A DNA stretch of 64,000 nt from CAMAVH01 sp036500145 (GCA_036500145.1 DASYCO010000041.1:6113-70112), one strand, 5' to 3'; positions 1 through 9,045 are shown, counted from the first letter of the stretch. Numbers and translations: made by a program. Notes: generated by a model not told the origin, from the sequence alone.

Positions 1-373
1 CCGACTGGGCCTGCCGGCAATAGGGGCAACGGTAGTCGTAGAATTCGACCAGCGTGACGTCGCCGTTGGGATTGCCGCCGACAGGGGAATTGACGTCCTT
101 CTCGAGCTGGTCGCGCGCGGCCGCGACAGTCTCCTTGCTTTGCGCCTGCTCGGCCTGGCCCTGGCGCTGCTGCAGCGTCTGGACCGCCTCCATGACGATC
201 TCCGGGTTGCTGCGGATGACATCCATCACCGCAGCGCTGAAGCGGGCGCGGTCGGCGAAGGGATCCGCGGCGCGCGGCATCGGCCACAGCAGCACGACCA
301 GGAGGACGAAGGCGGCGACGCCGGCGAACGTGTAAATGGCGCGCTTCGAATCCAGCAAGTTCTTGAAATTCAA
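1..373 (-). CDS. DsbA-family thiol-disulfide oxidoreductase, N-terminal part
   Basis: Only the first ~124 residues lie in the window; the gene continues past base 1. The start is a TTG that overlaps the TGA stop of the upstream permease (TTGA, 370-373), with GAGGAG about 8 bases ahead, so translation is probably coupled. A single hydrophobic segment (about residues 12-29) acts as an uncleaved anchor or signal. A short helical, Gln-rich linker follows, then the start of a thioredoxin fold with VEFYDYRCPYCRQA. Its CPYC is a typical DsbA/DsbG-type active site. The protein should work in the periplasm on disulfide bonds. It is last in a minus-strand run after an ABC transporter pair and may serve the Cys-containing secreted protein encoded upstream at 2840-7495; that link is inference. 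Confidence 0.85.
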   Translation of the reverse strand, partial: MNFKNLLDSKRAIYTFAGVAAFVLLVVLLWPMPRAADPFADRARFSAAVMDVIRSNPEIVMEAVQTLQQRQGQAEQAQSKETVAAARDQLEKDVNSPVGGNPNGDVTLVEFYDYRCPYCRQAQS

Positions 374-1743
374 GACTTAATCTCCTCAACGCCGGCGTCG
401 CTGACGACGTTGCGACGCCATTGGTGGATGAGCAGGCCGGCCATGACGGCGGCTTCGACGATGACAGGGCCAATGGTGAGCGCGGCAGGGGCATCCCAGC
501 GCGGCCAGAACAGCGACGTGAGAGTGTCGAGGCCGAGCGCCGACAGGACGACCGGAACGATCGTGTAGGCCAGCAGCAGGTAGAGGAAGGCGTTCATGTC
601 GGCGCGCGGGCTCGGCTTGCGCAGGTTCATGAAGAACACGAACATCATGTCGCGCAGATAGAAGATGAAGGCCGCGATGACCACGAGCTGGAAATTGACG
701 TCCTGCTGCAGGATCGTGAAGTTCGCCTGAGACGTCCGCAGAACCAGCACCGTCGCCATCAGGAACAGAAACGCCGTCGGCAGGGAGCGCGGGATGTTGG
801 CGATGAACGCCGGCCACTCGCCCAGCTCGGCGTTGCGGCGCAGGCGGCGCATGAGGATGCGATTCTTCGGCTCGGCGAAGAGGACGACGTAGGTCAGCAC
901 GAACAGCGTGACGTAGCCGTGGAAGATCTTGAGCGAGACGTCCGGCATGCCGGGATTGAGCTCGGGCGGAATCAGCCGCACGCCCGACATGAAGAGCGCG
1001 GTGACGACGCAGAAGGCAACCCACACCCATGGCGCGTTGACCATCTGCAGCTCGGCGCGCATCAGGCGGTAAAGCCCGATGACCGCACAGAGGACGATCG
1101 CGGCGAGCGACGCCAGGGTGAAGTCGATCAGGTTGTAGACGCGGTCGTACCAGAACAGCACGCGGTACATGCCGTCGTCGGCGATGCCAGCGAGGCCGAT
1201 GTAGAGGACGGGCAGGGCGGCGATCAGCCCCAGGAACTGGTAGAACGTCACCTGGATGCGGCCGAATTCGCGGCGCTTCTGCACGGCCAGCATGCTCATC
1301 AGCATGCCGATGGCATGGGCCAGCACGCCGCAGCCGGCATAGAGCAGCGTCAGCTTCGCGATATGGGCCGGCGGCAGGATGCCGTAGTAGGACAGCGCAT
1401 AGAGGGCGAGGCAGATGACGCCGCCGTACCAGACGTAGATCGTGCTGCCGAACAGCTTGCCGACGGCCAGCTGCCAGGGGCCGAGCGCCGACATGCGCTG
1501 CGTGTCCCAGGTCTTGTTGTTGATCTCCTGGATCACCGATTCCGAGGCGACGCGCGTGCCCCAGACCAGGGCGACGGCGCAGAACAGCATCGCGGCCATG
1601 ATCGCCGTGAACTGGTCGAGCTCATGCGAATTCGAGAGATAGCCCAGCAGGAACAGGATGCCGAGCACAGCCGGCATGACGATGAGCCGATGCAGGCTCA
1701 GCTCGAGCCAGACATTGCGGATGAGTTCGGGGTTGCCGCGCAT
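370..1743 (-). CDS. ABC-2 type transporter permease
   Basis: A 457-residue polytopic membrane protein with about 10-12 hydrophobic segments spread along its length. After the first helix (RLIVMPAVLGILFLLGYL) there is a loop with IQEINNKTWDTQRMSALGPWQ, resembling the cytoplasmic coupling region of ABC-2 permeases. It starts 8 bases after the stop of the ATPase gene and overlaps the DsbA-like gene by 4 bases, so ATPase, permease and thiol oxidoreductase form one operon. The substrate cannot be read from the sequence. Family membership is inferred from topology and pairing with the ATPase rather than a signature motif. Confidence 0.8.
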   Translation of the reverse strand: MRGNPELIRNVWLELSLHRLIVMPAVLGILFLLGYLSNSHELDQFTAIMAAMLFCAVALVWGTRVASESVIQEINNKTWDTQRMSALGPWQLAVGKLFGSTIYVWYGGVICLALYALSYYGILPPAHIAKLTLLYAGCGVLAHAIGMLMSMLAVQKRREFGRIQVTFYQFLGLIAALPVLYIGLAGIADDGMYRVLFWYDRVYNLIDFTLASLAAIVLCAVIGLYRLMRAELQMVNAPWVWVAFCVVTALFMSGVRLIPPELNPGMPDVSLKIFHGYVTLFVLTYVVLFAEPKNRILMRRLRRNAELGEWPAFIANIPRSLPTAFLFLMATVLVLRTSQANFTILQQDVNFQLVVIAAFIFYLRDMMFVFFMNLRKPSPRADMNAFLYLLLAYTIVPVVLSALGLDTLTSLFWPRWDAPAALTIGPVIVEAAVMAGLLIHQWRRNVVSDAGVEEIKS

Positions 1744-1751
1744 GATGCCGG

Positions 1752-2711
1752 TTATCCTTCGCGCGGGAAAGCGGGCTGCGCCACCGGCGCGGCGGACTGC
1801 GTGCGCAGATGGGCGAGATAGACGTCCTGCAGGCCGAGCTTGTCCTCGCCGAAGGCCGTGACCGGCACGCCGAGGGTCATGAGGCGCTTGAGCAAGCCGT
1901 GCTGGGCCTGATTGTCTCCGGCGAAGACGAAGCTCGCGGTCAGGCCTTCGAGCTTCACTTCGGCGACGCCGGACACGGCTGCCATCTGCTGCACGAGGCT
2001 CGGGAAACTATGCGCCAGCTCGAGCTTGAGGCGGCGCGCGCCGCCGGCGACTTCGGCGATGCCGAGGCCGCGCTCGTCGATGATGCGCCCGTCGCGCATG
2101 ATCAGCATGTCGGTGCAGTAGGATTCCAGCTCGGCCAGGATGTGCGAGGAGACGAGCAAGGTCATGCCCGAGTTGCGCAGGCCGATCAGCAGGGTCGACA
2201 GCGAATGGCGTGCTTCCGGGTCGAGGCCGGAGGCCGGCTCGTCGAGCACCAGGAACTTCGGCGCGTGGATGATCGCCTGGGCGATGGCGAGGCGCTGGCG
2301 CAGGCCGCGCGACAGCTCGCCGGCCTTCTGGCCGAGGCGGTCTTCGATGCCGAGGCGCTCGGCGGCGGTCTTGACCGCGGCAGGCACGACCTTGGGCTCC
2401 ACGCCGTAGGCGCGCGCCGTGTAGGTCAGGCACTGGCGGACGGTGAGGCCGTCGTAGACGCCGAAGAAGTCCGACAGGTAGGCCATGCGGCGATGGCATT
2501 CGCGCGGGTAGCGGTGCACGTCCATGCCGTCGAGCGTGACATGGCCGGAGAAGGGCGCATGCAGGCCGACGATGCAGCGGATCAGCGTCGTCTTGCCGGC
2601 GCCGTTGGGCCCGACCAGCGCGGTGATGCTGCCTTCGCGGATGTCGCAGGAAATGTGGTGAAGCGCCCGCTTGGTCGGGTATTCGAAGACCAAGTCTTTG
2701 ATTTCGATCAT
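1752..2711 (-). CDS. ABC transporter ATP-binding protein
   Basis: A 319-residue nucleotide-binding subunit. Walker A is GPNGAGKT (about residues 34-41), the signature loop reads LSRGLRQR, Walker B is FLVLDEPASGLDP (about 150-162) and the switch His lies in SSHILAELE. The C-terminal ~100 residues form the small domain usual in ABC-2 (CcmA-like) ATPases. I place the start at the ATG reading MIEIKDLVFEY, because the family begins there; an upstream in-frame ATG would add 17 unlike residues. No strong Shine-Dalgarno is seen. It pairs with the permease at 370-1743. A terminator hairpin separates it from the large secreted protein upstream, so it probably has its own promoter near 2712-2770. Confidence 0.88.
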   Translation of the reverse strand: MIEIKDLVFEYPTKRALHHISCDIREGSITALVGPNGAGKTTLIRCIVGLHAPFSGHVTLDGMDVHRYPRECHRRMAYLSDFFGVYDGLTVRQCLTYTARAYGVEPKVVPAAVKTAAERLGIEDRLGQKAGELSRGLRQRLAIAQAIIHAPKFLVLDEPASGLDPEARHSLSTLLIGLRNSGMTLLVSSHILAELESYCTDMLIMRDGRIIDERGLGIAEVAGGARRLKLELAHSFPSLVQQMAAVSGVAEVKLEGLTASFVFAGDNQAQHGLLKRLMTLGVPVTAFGEDKLGLQDVYLAHLRTQSAAPVAQPAFPREG

Positions 2712-2771
2712 GGAAGGCGCGCCAAGGAAAAGGCCGCGAAAACAGGGGCGGCGGGTCGCCAAGATACTCGC

Positions 2772-2806
2772 AAAAAAGGCCGCCGAGCAAGTCGCCCGGC
2801 GGCCTT
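2772..2806 (-). terminator. Rho-independent terminator of the large secreted-protein gene
   Basis: Read on the minus strand, AAGGCCGCC pairs with GGCGGCCTT around a 13-base loop, followed by six T residues. It lies 34 bases past the stop of the gene at 2840-7495 and upstream of the ABC ATPase, so it ends the large gene's transcript. Confidence 0.85.
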
Positions 2807-2839
2807 ATTTTCAGCGGTTTTCCCGCCCCAGGGCGCCGC

Positions 2840-5800
2840 TTAGCGCGGGATGCCCCGGAGGATCTGGCTGTTGCCCAGATAGTCGCTGTTCACGTTCGCC
2901 ACCGGCTCGAAGTTGGTGAGGGTGGAGGCCTGCGTCGCCACGGAGTCCGGAGCGCCCGGAATCTGCGACTGGCGGCCGACCGTGCGGTTCGTCGACTGCA
3001 GCAAGGCCGCCTTCGCGAACACGTCGGTCCGGTCTTCGGAGGCAAGAACCGCCGCCGGCGCCAGATTGGCGGGCAGGGCCTTGGCCGAGGGGCTGGCCTG
3101 CATGGCCTGCACCGACGCCGCACGCGACTTCACGAGCTGGTCCTGCAGCTGCGGGGCCGTGCCGGGCGGCACGATGGCGCGCGCGCCCGGAGCGCCGGCC
3201 GCAGCAGCCGGAGCGGCCGCCGCCGCCGTGGCCTTGGCCTGGTCCGCCGCGTATTGACGCGCGAAGGCGTCACGCACGGCGGGCGGCAGGTTCATCAGCG
3301 GGCGCGGGTTGAAGACCACAGCGGCCGTCTGCGCGGCCGGAGCCGCACCGCCGACGGCGCGGCTGCCCGGCTGAGCCACCGGCTTCGGCACGACGCCCGG
3401 CGCGATGGCCGCACGCGGCGCCGTCGCCGGCTGAACCACGTTGACCTTCGAGAGGGTCGACGCCTGGGCGGCGGCAACCTGCGCTTGGGCGGCCAGAGCC
3501 TGCTTCTGCGCCGGCGTCGCCACTTCAAGCGTCGTCTTGATCTGGTCGAGACGCTTCTCGACCTTGTCGTTCGCAGCCGCGGCCTGGTCGGCCTGCCCCT
3601 TGTAGACAGAGATCTTCTGGACGAAGAGCTGCTGCTGGGCCTGCTTCGCGCTGTTGGCGAGGGCGGCGGCATCGACGTTCTGCTTCTGCGCGAGCGCCAA
3701 GGCAGCCGTCGCGGCTTCGGCCGAGAAGGCCGTGCCGGTGGCCTGCGCCGCCGTCTGCTGCAGCTGCGCGTCGGTCGGCGCCGGAGCGCCGCCAACCGCA
3801 CGCGAACCCGGCAGCTTGAGCGCCTGGAGAATGGCGTTCTGCTGCTGCAGGATCGCGGCCTGCACCTGCTGGAACGCAGCCTGGGCGTTCGCCACCGGCT
3901 TGGCCTGGTTGACCGGAGCCGGAGCCACCGGGACCGAGACGCCGGCCTGCTGCGCGGCCTTGCCGCACGGGCTGGCCGGATTGGCCTTCAGCTTTTCCAG
4001 AGCCGCGATGGTCGCGTTCAGGTCGTTTTCCTGCTGCGTCAGGAAGGTCACGTTGAGGTTGGCTTCCGCCGTCGAGGGCTTGTTGATGAAGGCCAGCATC
4101 TCGTTGCGGACCGGATCGCCCGCGCCAACGACGTTGAAGGCGTTGCTGATGTTCTGGATGCCGCCCTTCAGGTCGTTGACGCGCTGCGGAGTGAAATCAC
4201 GACCCTGGACCTGCGACTGGCCAGCACGGTAGCTCGCGACGATCGCGTTGTAGCCAGCACGCTGCGCCGGCGAGTAGACCGCGTTGATCAGGACCTCGTA
4301 GTTCGGCACCTGCGTTTCGCGGCCGTTCGTGCCGACGTTGCAGAACTGCGCGACGACCTTGCCGACCACGCCCTGGGCGCGGCAGACGGGCAGCTGACGG
4401 CCCGGTTCCTGGCCGCCGATGAAGGCGCTCGCCGGAACCTGGCCGTTGGCGGCCGGCACCCAGACGCCCTGACGGTTGTCGACCAGGATCTCGAACTGCT
4501 GGACCGGAATGATCGCGCCGGCATAGGTGATGTTGCACACCGGCCGCTGGCCCTGCATGCCGAACTGGCCCGGATGCACGCCGCCTTGATAGGACGCGTG
4601 GCAGATGCCGCTCGACTGCGCGACGACAGCCTGAAGCTGCGGGCTCGGAATGAGCACGCCCGGCATGATTTGCATCGTCGGCGGCGGATTCTGCCAATTC
4701 ATCGGCCCGCTGCCATTCGGGTTGTTCATCATCGCCTTGAAGGACGGGCTCGAATCCGCCGCCTGCAAGTAGCTGTAGAGCTGTGCGTTGAGCTTCAGGT
4801 TCCCGACCTTCCCCAGCTCGCTGCGCAGATCGGCGAGCTGCTGGTCGATGGCGTAGGGCTCCTTGACGCAGATGCTCGGATCGAACGGCACGGTCACCGC
4901 CTTGAGCGTGCCTTCGTTGAGCAGCTGGTCGGAGATGTTGCGGGCAAGCTGCGTCGTCGATGGCGCGTAGGAATACTTGCTTTCGACGACGACCGCGGCG
5001 GGAGCGCCCTGGCTGCCGGGCTTGAACACCTTGATGATGTCGTCGACGGGCACCTTGAAGTCCCAGCCGACCGACTTGATGTATTCCTTGCTCATCAGCG
5101 TGTACTGGATGCCGAGGTCGCCCTTCTGCTGACCTTGCAGAATGGCCAGCTGGCCCTTCATCCACAGCTTCTCGATGTCGAACACGCTGGCGACGGCGTC
5201 GAGCGCCTTGCCGGCGATCTTGGCCGCCACGTCGAGCGCCTTGGTGAAGGTGACGGCGGCGCGGCCGATGGCCTGGCTGGCGACGTCGACCGCGTTGGCG
5301 AAGGCGCTGATGCTGGCGTTCAAGCCGTCGATGATCTTGCTCAGCGCGGCGCCCGTGCCCTGCAGGAAGCCGTTCACGGCCTTCTGCGCGAGGTCGAGCA
5401 CGCCATTCGCGGTCTGCAGGGCGACCCATAGGCCGCCGGCGGCGACGCAATGGCCCCAGTTCCACGGGTAGCCGTTGCAGCTGCCGCTCTCGGAATTGTA
5501 CTTGCCCTGCAGGCTGTTCACGTCTGCCTTGGCCTTGTCGAAGGCGGCATTGGCGCTGCGGCGGGCCGACTCGAGGTCGGTCACGGCCTTCGACTTGTCG
5601 ATCTTGGCCTGGCCGAGCTTCTGCGAGTAGGTGTGGATTTCGTTGTTCATGGCGGACACGACGCTTTCCGTGCCCTTCACGAGGTCGGCGGTGGCGTTGG
5701 TCAGGCCGTCGGCGAGCTTGTTGAACCAGTCGCCTTCGATGATGCCGGTGGCGGAGAAGTTCGGCTCGCGGATGTTCGTGGTGTCGCTCTCGACGATCAG

Positions 5801-7495
5801 CGTCGCCTTGAACATCTTGAAAGGCGTCGCGCCTTCCATGATGCCGATCTGCTTCTGCTTGTTGATGTTGATTTCCATCACGCCCGACGAGCCCAGGATC
5901 TCCTGGGTCGCGCCGCGGATGCGCACGCGCGGGTCGCTGAGGTTGTCGACCGTGAGGTTCACGTCGACCTCGGCGTTCGGCATGGTGATCGGGCCCAGTG
6001 TCTGGCCGGAGCTCTTCGCCTTGATCTCAATGCCGTGCGTCGGCTTGATCACCGCCTTGTCGATCTCGGCGATCTGCTTGCCGAAGACGACGAGGCTGCC
6101 GGCGGCTTCGAAGCCGAAGTCGAGGCTCGGATCCAGGGTCGTGTCGATGAAGGGGCCTTCGCCGGCGCGCATGCCCGAGATCTTCACGAAGTCGTCGGGG
6201 ATCGGCGGCACCGGCATGTTCTGGCCGGTAATGACCGAGGTCATGTCGCTGAAGGCCTTGCCCAGCTCGGCGAGCGACAGGGTGGCGATCTGCGTCGGGT
6301 TGTCCGGCGTGACCATGAACTTGATCTTCTGCGGGATCGGCAGGCCGGCGCTGGTCGCGCGCACCTGGGCCGACGCGAAGGTCTCGATCTTCTTGTCGTA
6401 GAAGCGGCCGCTGGCACCCAGGCCGACGGCAATGGCGTCACCCTGCTGCTCGAAGTTCATGATGTAGTTTTCCATCGACAGGAACGGGATGCCGAAGGCC
6501 TTGTTGAACGGCGCGTCCTTGAACAGGGTCGCGTTCACGGCGAACTTCGGCAGCGGGTTGTCGACGCTGGTCTCCAGCGACACTTCGAGGCCCATCTTGG
6601 TGCGGGCCGTGTCGATGCGCTTCGTGGCGACGTTCGGATAGGCGAAGGGGAAGTCCGCGTCGGCGACGTAGCCGAGCTTCACGCTGGTCGGCGACAGCTC
6701 GCTCTGCAGGCCGATGGTGAAGTCGACGGGCAGCGTGATCTTGCCGCCGATGGTCGGGCGGATGGTCGGCAGGGCGGCCGCCATCTGGATGCTCGGGACC
6801 GGCTTCTCCTTCTTGGAGAGCGAATCGAGGATGTTGAAGGCCATGGCGCCGCGCAGCAGCACGGTCGACGACTTGCCGCCGATGAATTCGATAGCGCTCT
6901 TGAGCGGCGCGACCTTGCCGAGGTCGAGCGCGGCGTACATCGTCATGCCCTGGGCGATCTTCACGTCCATCGCCGAGCTGCCGAAGTAGGGCTGGAAGAA
7001 GGCGAGGGCGGCGGGCGGCAGGTCGGCGGCCTTCAGCTCGCTCTCGCGGGCGCCGAACACCAGCACCTGGCGGTCGAACTGCATGATGTCGATGAGCTGC
7101 ATGCCGGGGACATTGCTGAACAGCTCGGAGAACTTGAAGGTGCGCTTCGGCTCGATCGCGATGATGCTTTCCGTGCCGGCGGTGCCGGCCTTGAAAAGCA
7201 GGAAGTTCCAGTCCGCCGCCAGCATATTGATGTTGCCGGAGATGGTGCGGTCGGTGACCGTCGCGTTGACGATGTCGGTGTTGCCGAAGGTGCCGGCGCC
7301 GATCGAGTTCAGGAAGCCCTGGAGCGAGGGGATGTCCTTGAGCTTGACGGTGGTCTTGGATCCGACCTCGGCGGTGAGGCTCTGCGCTTTCGCGGCGGGT
7401 GCGGCGATCGTCACCCCTAGACCGGCCAGCAGACCGACACAGGCGAACGTGACGGCGCGCAGGCTGAGCCCGCGGAAAAGGTCGGTAAAGCGCAT
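2840..7495 (-). CDS. Very large secreted protein with DM9/DUF3421-like repeats and Ala/Gln-rich coiled tail
   Basis: About 1551 residues. The start is the ATG reading MRFTDLFRGLSLR, with GGGGGA upstream; an earlier in-frame ATG would add 10 residues. A Sec signal peptide (hydrophobic core FACVGLLAGLGVTIAA, cleavage near AKAQS) indicates export. Residues ~40-620 are beta-rich with no domain I recognise. Residues ~620-850 are helical and coiled. Residues ~964-1070 hold two units resembling DM9/DUF3421 repeats: ICHASYQGGVHPGQF...FEILVD and LPVCRAQGVVGKV...NYEVLIN. The last ~450 residues are Ala/Gln-rich helical low-complexity sequence in which PGSRAVGGA occurs twice. DM9 repeats in animals bind mannose, so carbohydrate binding is a reasonable guess, not shown here. 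Several Cys could form disulfides. It has its own terminator and is followed by the ABC/DsbA operon. Confidence 0.8.
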   Translation of the reverse strand: MRFTDLFRGLSLRAVTFACVGLLAGLGVTIAAPAAKAQSLTAEVGSKTTVKLKDIPSLQGFLNSIGAGTFGNTDIVNATVTDRTISGNINMLAADWNFLLFKAGTAGTESIIAIEPKRTFKFSELFSNVPGMQLIDIMQFDRQVLVFGARESELKAADLPPAALAFFQPYFGSSAMDVKIAQGMTMYAALDLGKVAPLKSAIEFIGGKSSTVLLRGAMAFNILDSLSKKEKPVPSIQMAAALPTIRPTIGGKITLPVDFTIGLQSELSPTSVKLGYVADADFPFAYPNVATKRIDTARTKMGLEVSLETSVDNPLPKFAVNATLFKDAPFNKAFGIPFLSMENYIMNFEQQGDAIAVGLGASGRFYDKKIETFASAQVRATSAGLPIPQKIKFMVTPDNPTQIATLSLAELGKAFSDMTSVITGQNMPVPPIPDDFVKISGMRAGEGPFIDTTLDPSLDFGFEAAGSLVVFGKQIAEIDKAVIKPTHGIEIKAKSSGQTLGPITMPNAEVDVNLTVDNLSDPRVRIRGATQEILGSSGVMEININKQKQIGIMEGATPFKMFKATLIVESDTTNIREPNFSATGIIEGDWFNKLADGLTNATADLVKGTESVVSAMNNEIHTYSQKLGQAKIDKSKAVTDLESARRSANAAFDKAKADVNSLQGKYNSESGSCNGYPWNWGHCVAAGGLWVALQTANGVLDLAQKAVNGFLQGTGAALSKIIDGLNASISAFANAVDVASQAIGRAAVTFTKALDVAAKIAGKALDAVASVFDIEKLWMKGQLAILQGQQKGDLGIQYTLMSKEYIKSVGWDFKVPVDDIIKVFKPGSQGAPAAVVVESKYSYAPSTTQLARNISDQLLNEGTLKAVTVPFDPSICVKEPYAIDQQLADLRSELGKVGNLKLNAQLYSYLQAADSSPSFKAMMNNPNGSGPMNWQNPPPTMQIMPGVLIPSPQLQAVVAQSSGICHASYQGGVHPGQFGMQGQRPVCNITYAGAIIPVQQFEILVDNRQGVWVPAANGQVPASAFIGGQEPGRQLPVCRAQGVVGKVVAQFCNVGTNGRETQVPNYEVLINAVYSPAQRAGYNAIVASYRAGQSQVQGRDFTPQRVNDLKGGIQNISNAFNVVGAGDPVRNEMLAFINKPSTAEANLNVTFLTQQENDLNATIAALEKLKANPASPCGKAAQQAGVSVPVAPAPVNQAKPVANAQAAFQQVQAAILQQQNAILQALKLPGSRAVGGAPAPTDAQLQQTAAQATGTAFSAEAATAALALAQKQNVDAAALANSAKQAQQQLFVQKISVYKGQADQAAAANDKVEKRLDQIKTTLEVATPAQKQALAAQAQVAAAQASTLSKVNVVQPATAPRAAIAPGVVPKPVAQPGSRAVGGAAPAAQTAAVVFNPRPLMNLPPAVRDAFARQYAADQAKATAAAAAPAAAAGAPGARAIVPPGTAPQLQDQLVKSRAASVQAMQASPSAKALPANLAPAAVLASEDRTDVFAKAALLQSTNRTVGRQSQIPGAPDSVATQASTLTNFEPVANVNSDYLGNSQILRGIPR

Positions 7496-7759
7496 GGAAT
7501 CCCCCGATTTAGAAAACGGGGGCAAGGCGCATTGGCCATTCCCCCCGGAATGTCGTTCTTATTTACCCTCACAACATAGTGAAGAGAAACCCATCAAATC
7601 GCAAGCGAACGAATCAAGACAACCCCTTTTAAAATCATGGTAAATGGCGATTTCTGTGGATGGATTGGATTCCATCGCTAAAACCTTGATTTTCGCTTGG
7701 GATTCCCCGGCAAAGCGCGGTTGACCCTGGGGGGTGCGCCGCATATGGTGCGCCGCGCC

Positions 7760-7835
7760 GAGCTCGTAGCTCAGTCGGTAGAGCATCTGACTTTTAATCA
7801 GAGGGTCATGGGTTCGAATCCCATCGAGCTCACCA
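7760..7835 (+). tRNA. tRNA-Lys (anticodon TTT)
   Basis: A complete cloverleaf with encoded CCA. The acceptor pair is GAGCTCG/CGAGCTC, the D arm is GCTC...GAGC, the anticodon stem TCTGA/TCAGA encloses CTTTTAA (anticodon TTT), and the T arm carries GGTTCGAATCC. It is 76 bases long. Confidence 0.97.
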
Positions 7836-7873
7836 TTCCAAGACATTCACGGATGGCGTTCGCCCGCGCATGA

Positions 7874-7904
7874 AAAAGGCCCGCTCTGCATGAGCGGGCC
7901 TTTT
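7874..7904 (+). terminator. Bidirectional terminator between tRNA-Lys and an ECF sigma gene
   Basis: A 13-bp perfect inverted repeat (AAAAGGCCCGCTC / GAGCGGGCCTTTT) with a 5-base loop and an A-run/T-run on either side. It can end the tRNA transcript on the plus strand and the sigma-factor transcript that stops at 7942 on the minus strand. Confidence 0.85.
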
Positions 7905-7941
7905 GCGTCCGACGGGGGTCTTTCGGAGGCTTAAAGCTGCA

Positions 7942-8592
7942 TCAGGATGCGTGCTGGTAGGCGAAGCGGGTCGTCGGCTCCTGGCGCGCGCGCGCGGCGA
8001 CCGGCGCCGCGACCTTCTTGCGGCGCGTGATGCCGGCTTCGGGCGCCACGTCGCCCAGCTCCAGGCCCTCGACCATGTCCATCAAGGCGTGGCGCGCGCG
8101 CGACAGGCGCGAGCGCACGGTGCCGACCGGCACGCCGGTGACCTTGGCGGCTTCCTCGTAGCTCATGTCTTCCAGCGCGACCAGGATCAGCGTCGTGCGC
8201 TGCTCTTCCGGCAGGCGGGCCATGGCCTTCTGCAGGTCGCTCATCTGCAGGCTCTCGAGCTGGTTGGGCCGGGTGTAGAGGCCGCTCAGCATCTCCTCGG
8301 CGGACTTGTCGCCCTCGCGGGCGCGCTTGGCCTTGCGCGTGCCGTCGATGAAGACGTTGTGCACGATGGTGAGGAGCCAGGCGCGCAAGTTGGTGCCCAC
8401 CTCGAAGCGCTGGAGATTGGCGACCGCGCGCACCAGGCCGTCCTGCACGAGGTCGTCGGCGGAGGAGACGTTGCGGGTCAGAGCGCGGGCATAGCGGCGG
8501 AGGTAGGGGATTTCCGCGACCAGGTCATCTGGGCTGATGGGCGCCACCGTCTGTTCGACGTTCGCGGTCCGCTTCGGCATTTGATGGATCAT
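7942..8592 (-). CDS. ECF-type RNA polymerase sigma factor (EcfG-like), copy 1
   Basis: 216 residues with sigma region 2 (LRRYARALTRN..SADDLVQ, then NLRAWLLTIVHNVFIDG) and region 4 (LPEEQRTTLILVALEDMSYEEAA...VGTVRSRLSRAR), the usual two-domain ECF build, plus a basic tail of ~45 residues. I chose the second of two close ATGs because AGGGA lies 8 bases ahead of it and only 2 bases from the first. The gene is head-to-head with a close paralogue at 9046, about two-thirds identical by eye across regions 2 and 4. No anti-sigma or PhyR/NepR gene is adjacent. The general stress role of EcfG relatives is a family inference. Confidence 0.88.
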   Translation of the reverse strand: MIHQMPKRTANVEQTVAPISPDDLVAEIPYLRRYARALTRNVSSADDLVQDGLVRAVANLQRFEVGTNLRAWLLTIVHNVFIDGTRKAKRAREGDKSAEEMLSGLYTRPNQLESLQMSDLQKAMARLPEEQRTTLILVALEDMSYEEAAKVTGVPVGTVRSRLSRARHALMDMVEGLELGDVAPEAGITRRKKVAAPVAARARQEPTTRFAYQHAS

Positions 8593-9045
8593 GATCATCG
8601 TCCCTAGGTCTCGTTGAATACAGCCATAGGGTGTCAGCCCGTGTCGCTGGGCGGTTGTGTCGTTAAGATGGTCCGTTGTGACAAAGTTAGGCTTCCGAAC
8701 GCCATTGCCGGGGTGGCCCGAGTTTCTGAAACATCAATGATTTCATAGCTGTGCGAGCGGAGGCCTCTTCCGTGACGCAACCGAGACATAGGGAGAAAGC
8801 CCTATGCCTTGAGTAAGGCGTCACTCCGGCGCCGGTTACGACCAATTGGATGCGCTGCGCTTTCCATGTCCGCTTTCGGACCATGCCGCGTGGCCGGATT
8901 CGGATTGTCGCTGCTCCAAAAAAGACGCCAATGACTTGAGATAGCTCTCTTTTGCCACAGCCGAGCCGCGAAACGACACAGGCCAAATCTCCATTCTCGC
9001 GACACTGTTCCTGGGCATTGAGTTCACGCCAAGAGGGACAGGAAA
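8593..9045. promoter_or_regulatory. Shared upstream region of two divergent sigma-factor genes
   Basis: 453 bases without a convincing gene; the open frames here have poor composition and no ribosome-binding site. The region must hold the promoters of both sigma genes. I looked for GGAAC-N16/17-CGTT boxes of the EcfG class and found no convincing match. It contains the inverted repeat listed at 8787-8806. GAGGGACAGGAAA just before 9046 supplies the ribosome-binding site for the plus-strand gene. Confidence 0.55.
8787..8806. repeat. Perfect inverted repeat CATAGGG-N6-CCCTATG, followed by a second small hairpin
   Basis: Seven paired bases flank AGAAAG. Directly after it, CCTT-GAGT-AAGG (8807-8818) can form a second short hairpin. 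The pair sits midway between the divergent sigma genes. It could be an operator or part of an untranslated RNA; the sequence does not decide which. Confidence 0.5.

Noticed and set aside
421..1821. Long plus-strand frame opposite the ABC permease
   Set aside because: A shadow of the high-GC minus-strand gene: Arg/Asp/Gln-rich translation without domains, ribosome-binding site or conserved motif.
3340..3830. PGSRAVGGA repeats as a CRISPR-like or tandem DNA repeat
   Set aside because: Only two copies at protein level with unequal spacing, within an Ala/Gln-rich coding tail.
3254..5431. 725-codon plus-strand frame opposite the giant secreted protein
   Set aside because: It is the antisense of the Ala/Gln-rich tail and DM9-like region; composition is Arg-rich and no family is recognisable.
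7559..7846. Minus-strand frame overlapping tRNA-Lys
   Set aside because: It reads through the tRNA on the antisense strand; the translation carries the usual tRNA-antisense peptide (ELDGIRTHDPL) and is not a gene.
8687..8986. 99-codon minus-strand frame between the sigma genes
   Set aside because: Poor codon pattern, no ribosome-binding site, and it covers the inverted repeat; better read as regulatory DNA.
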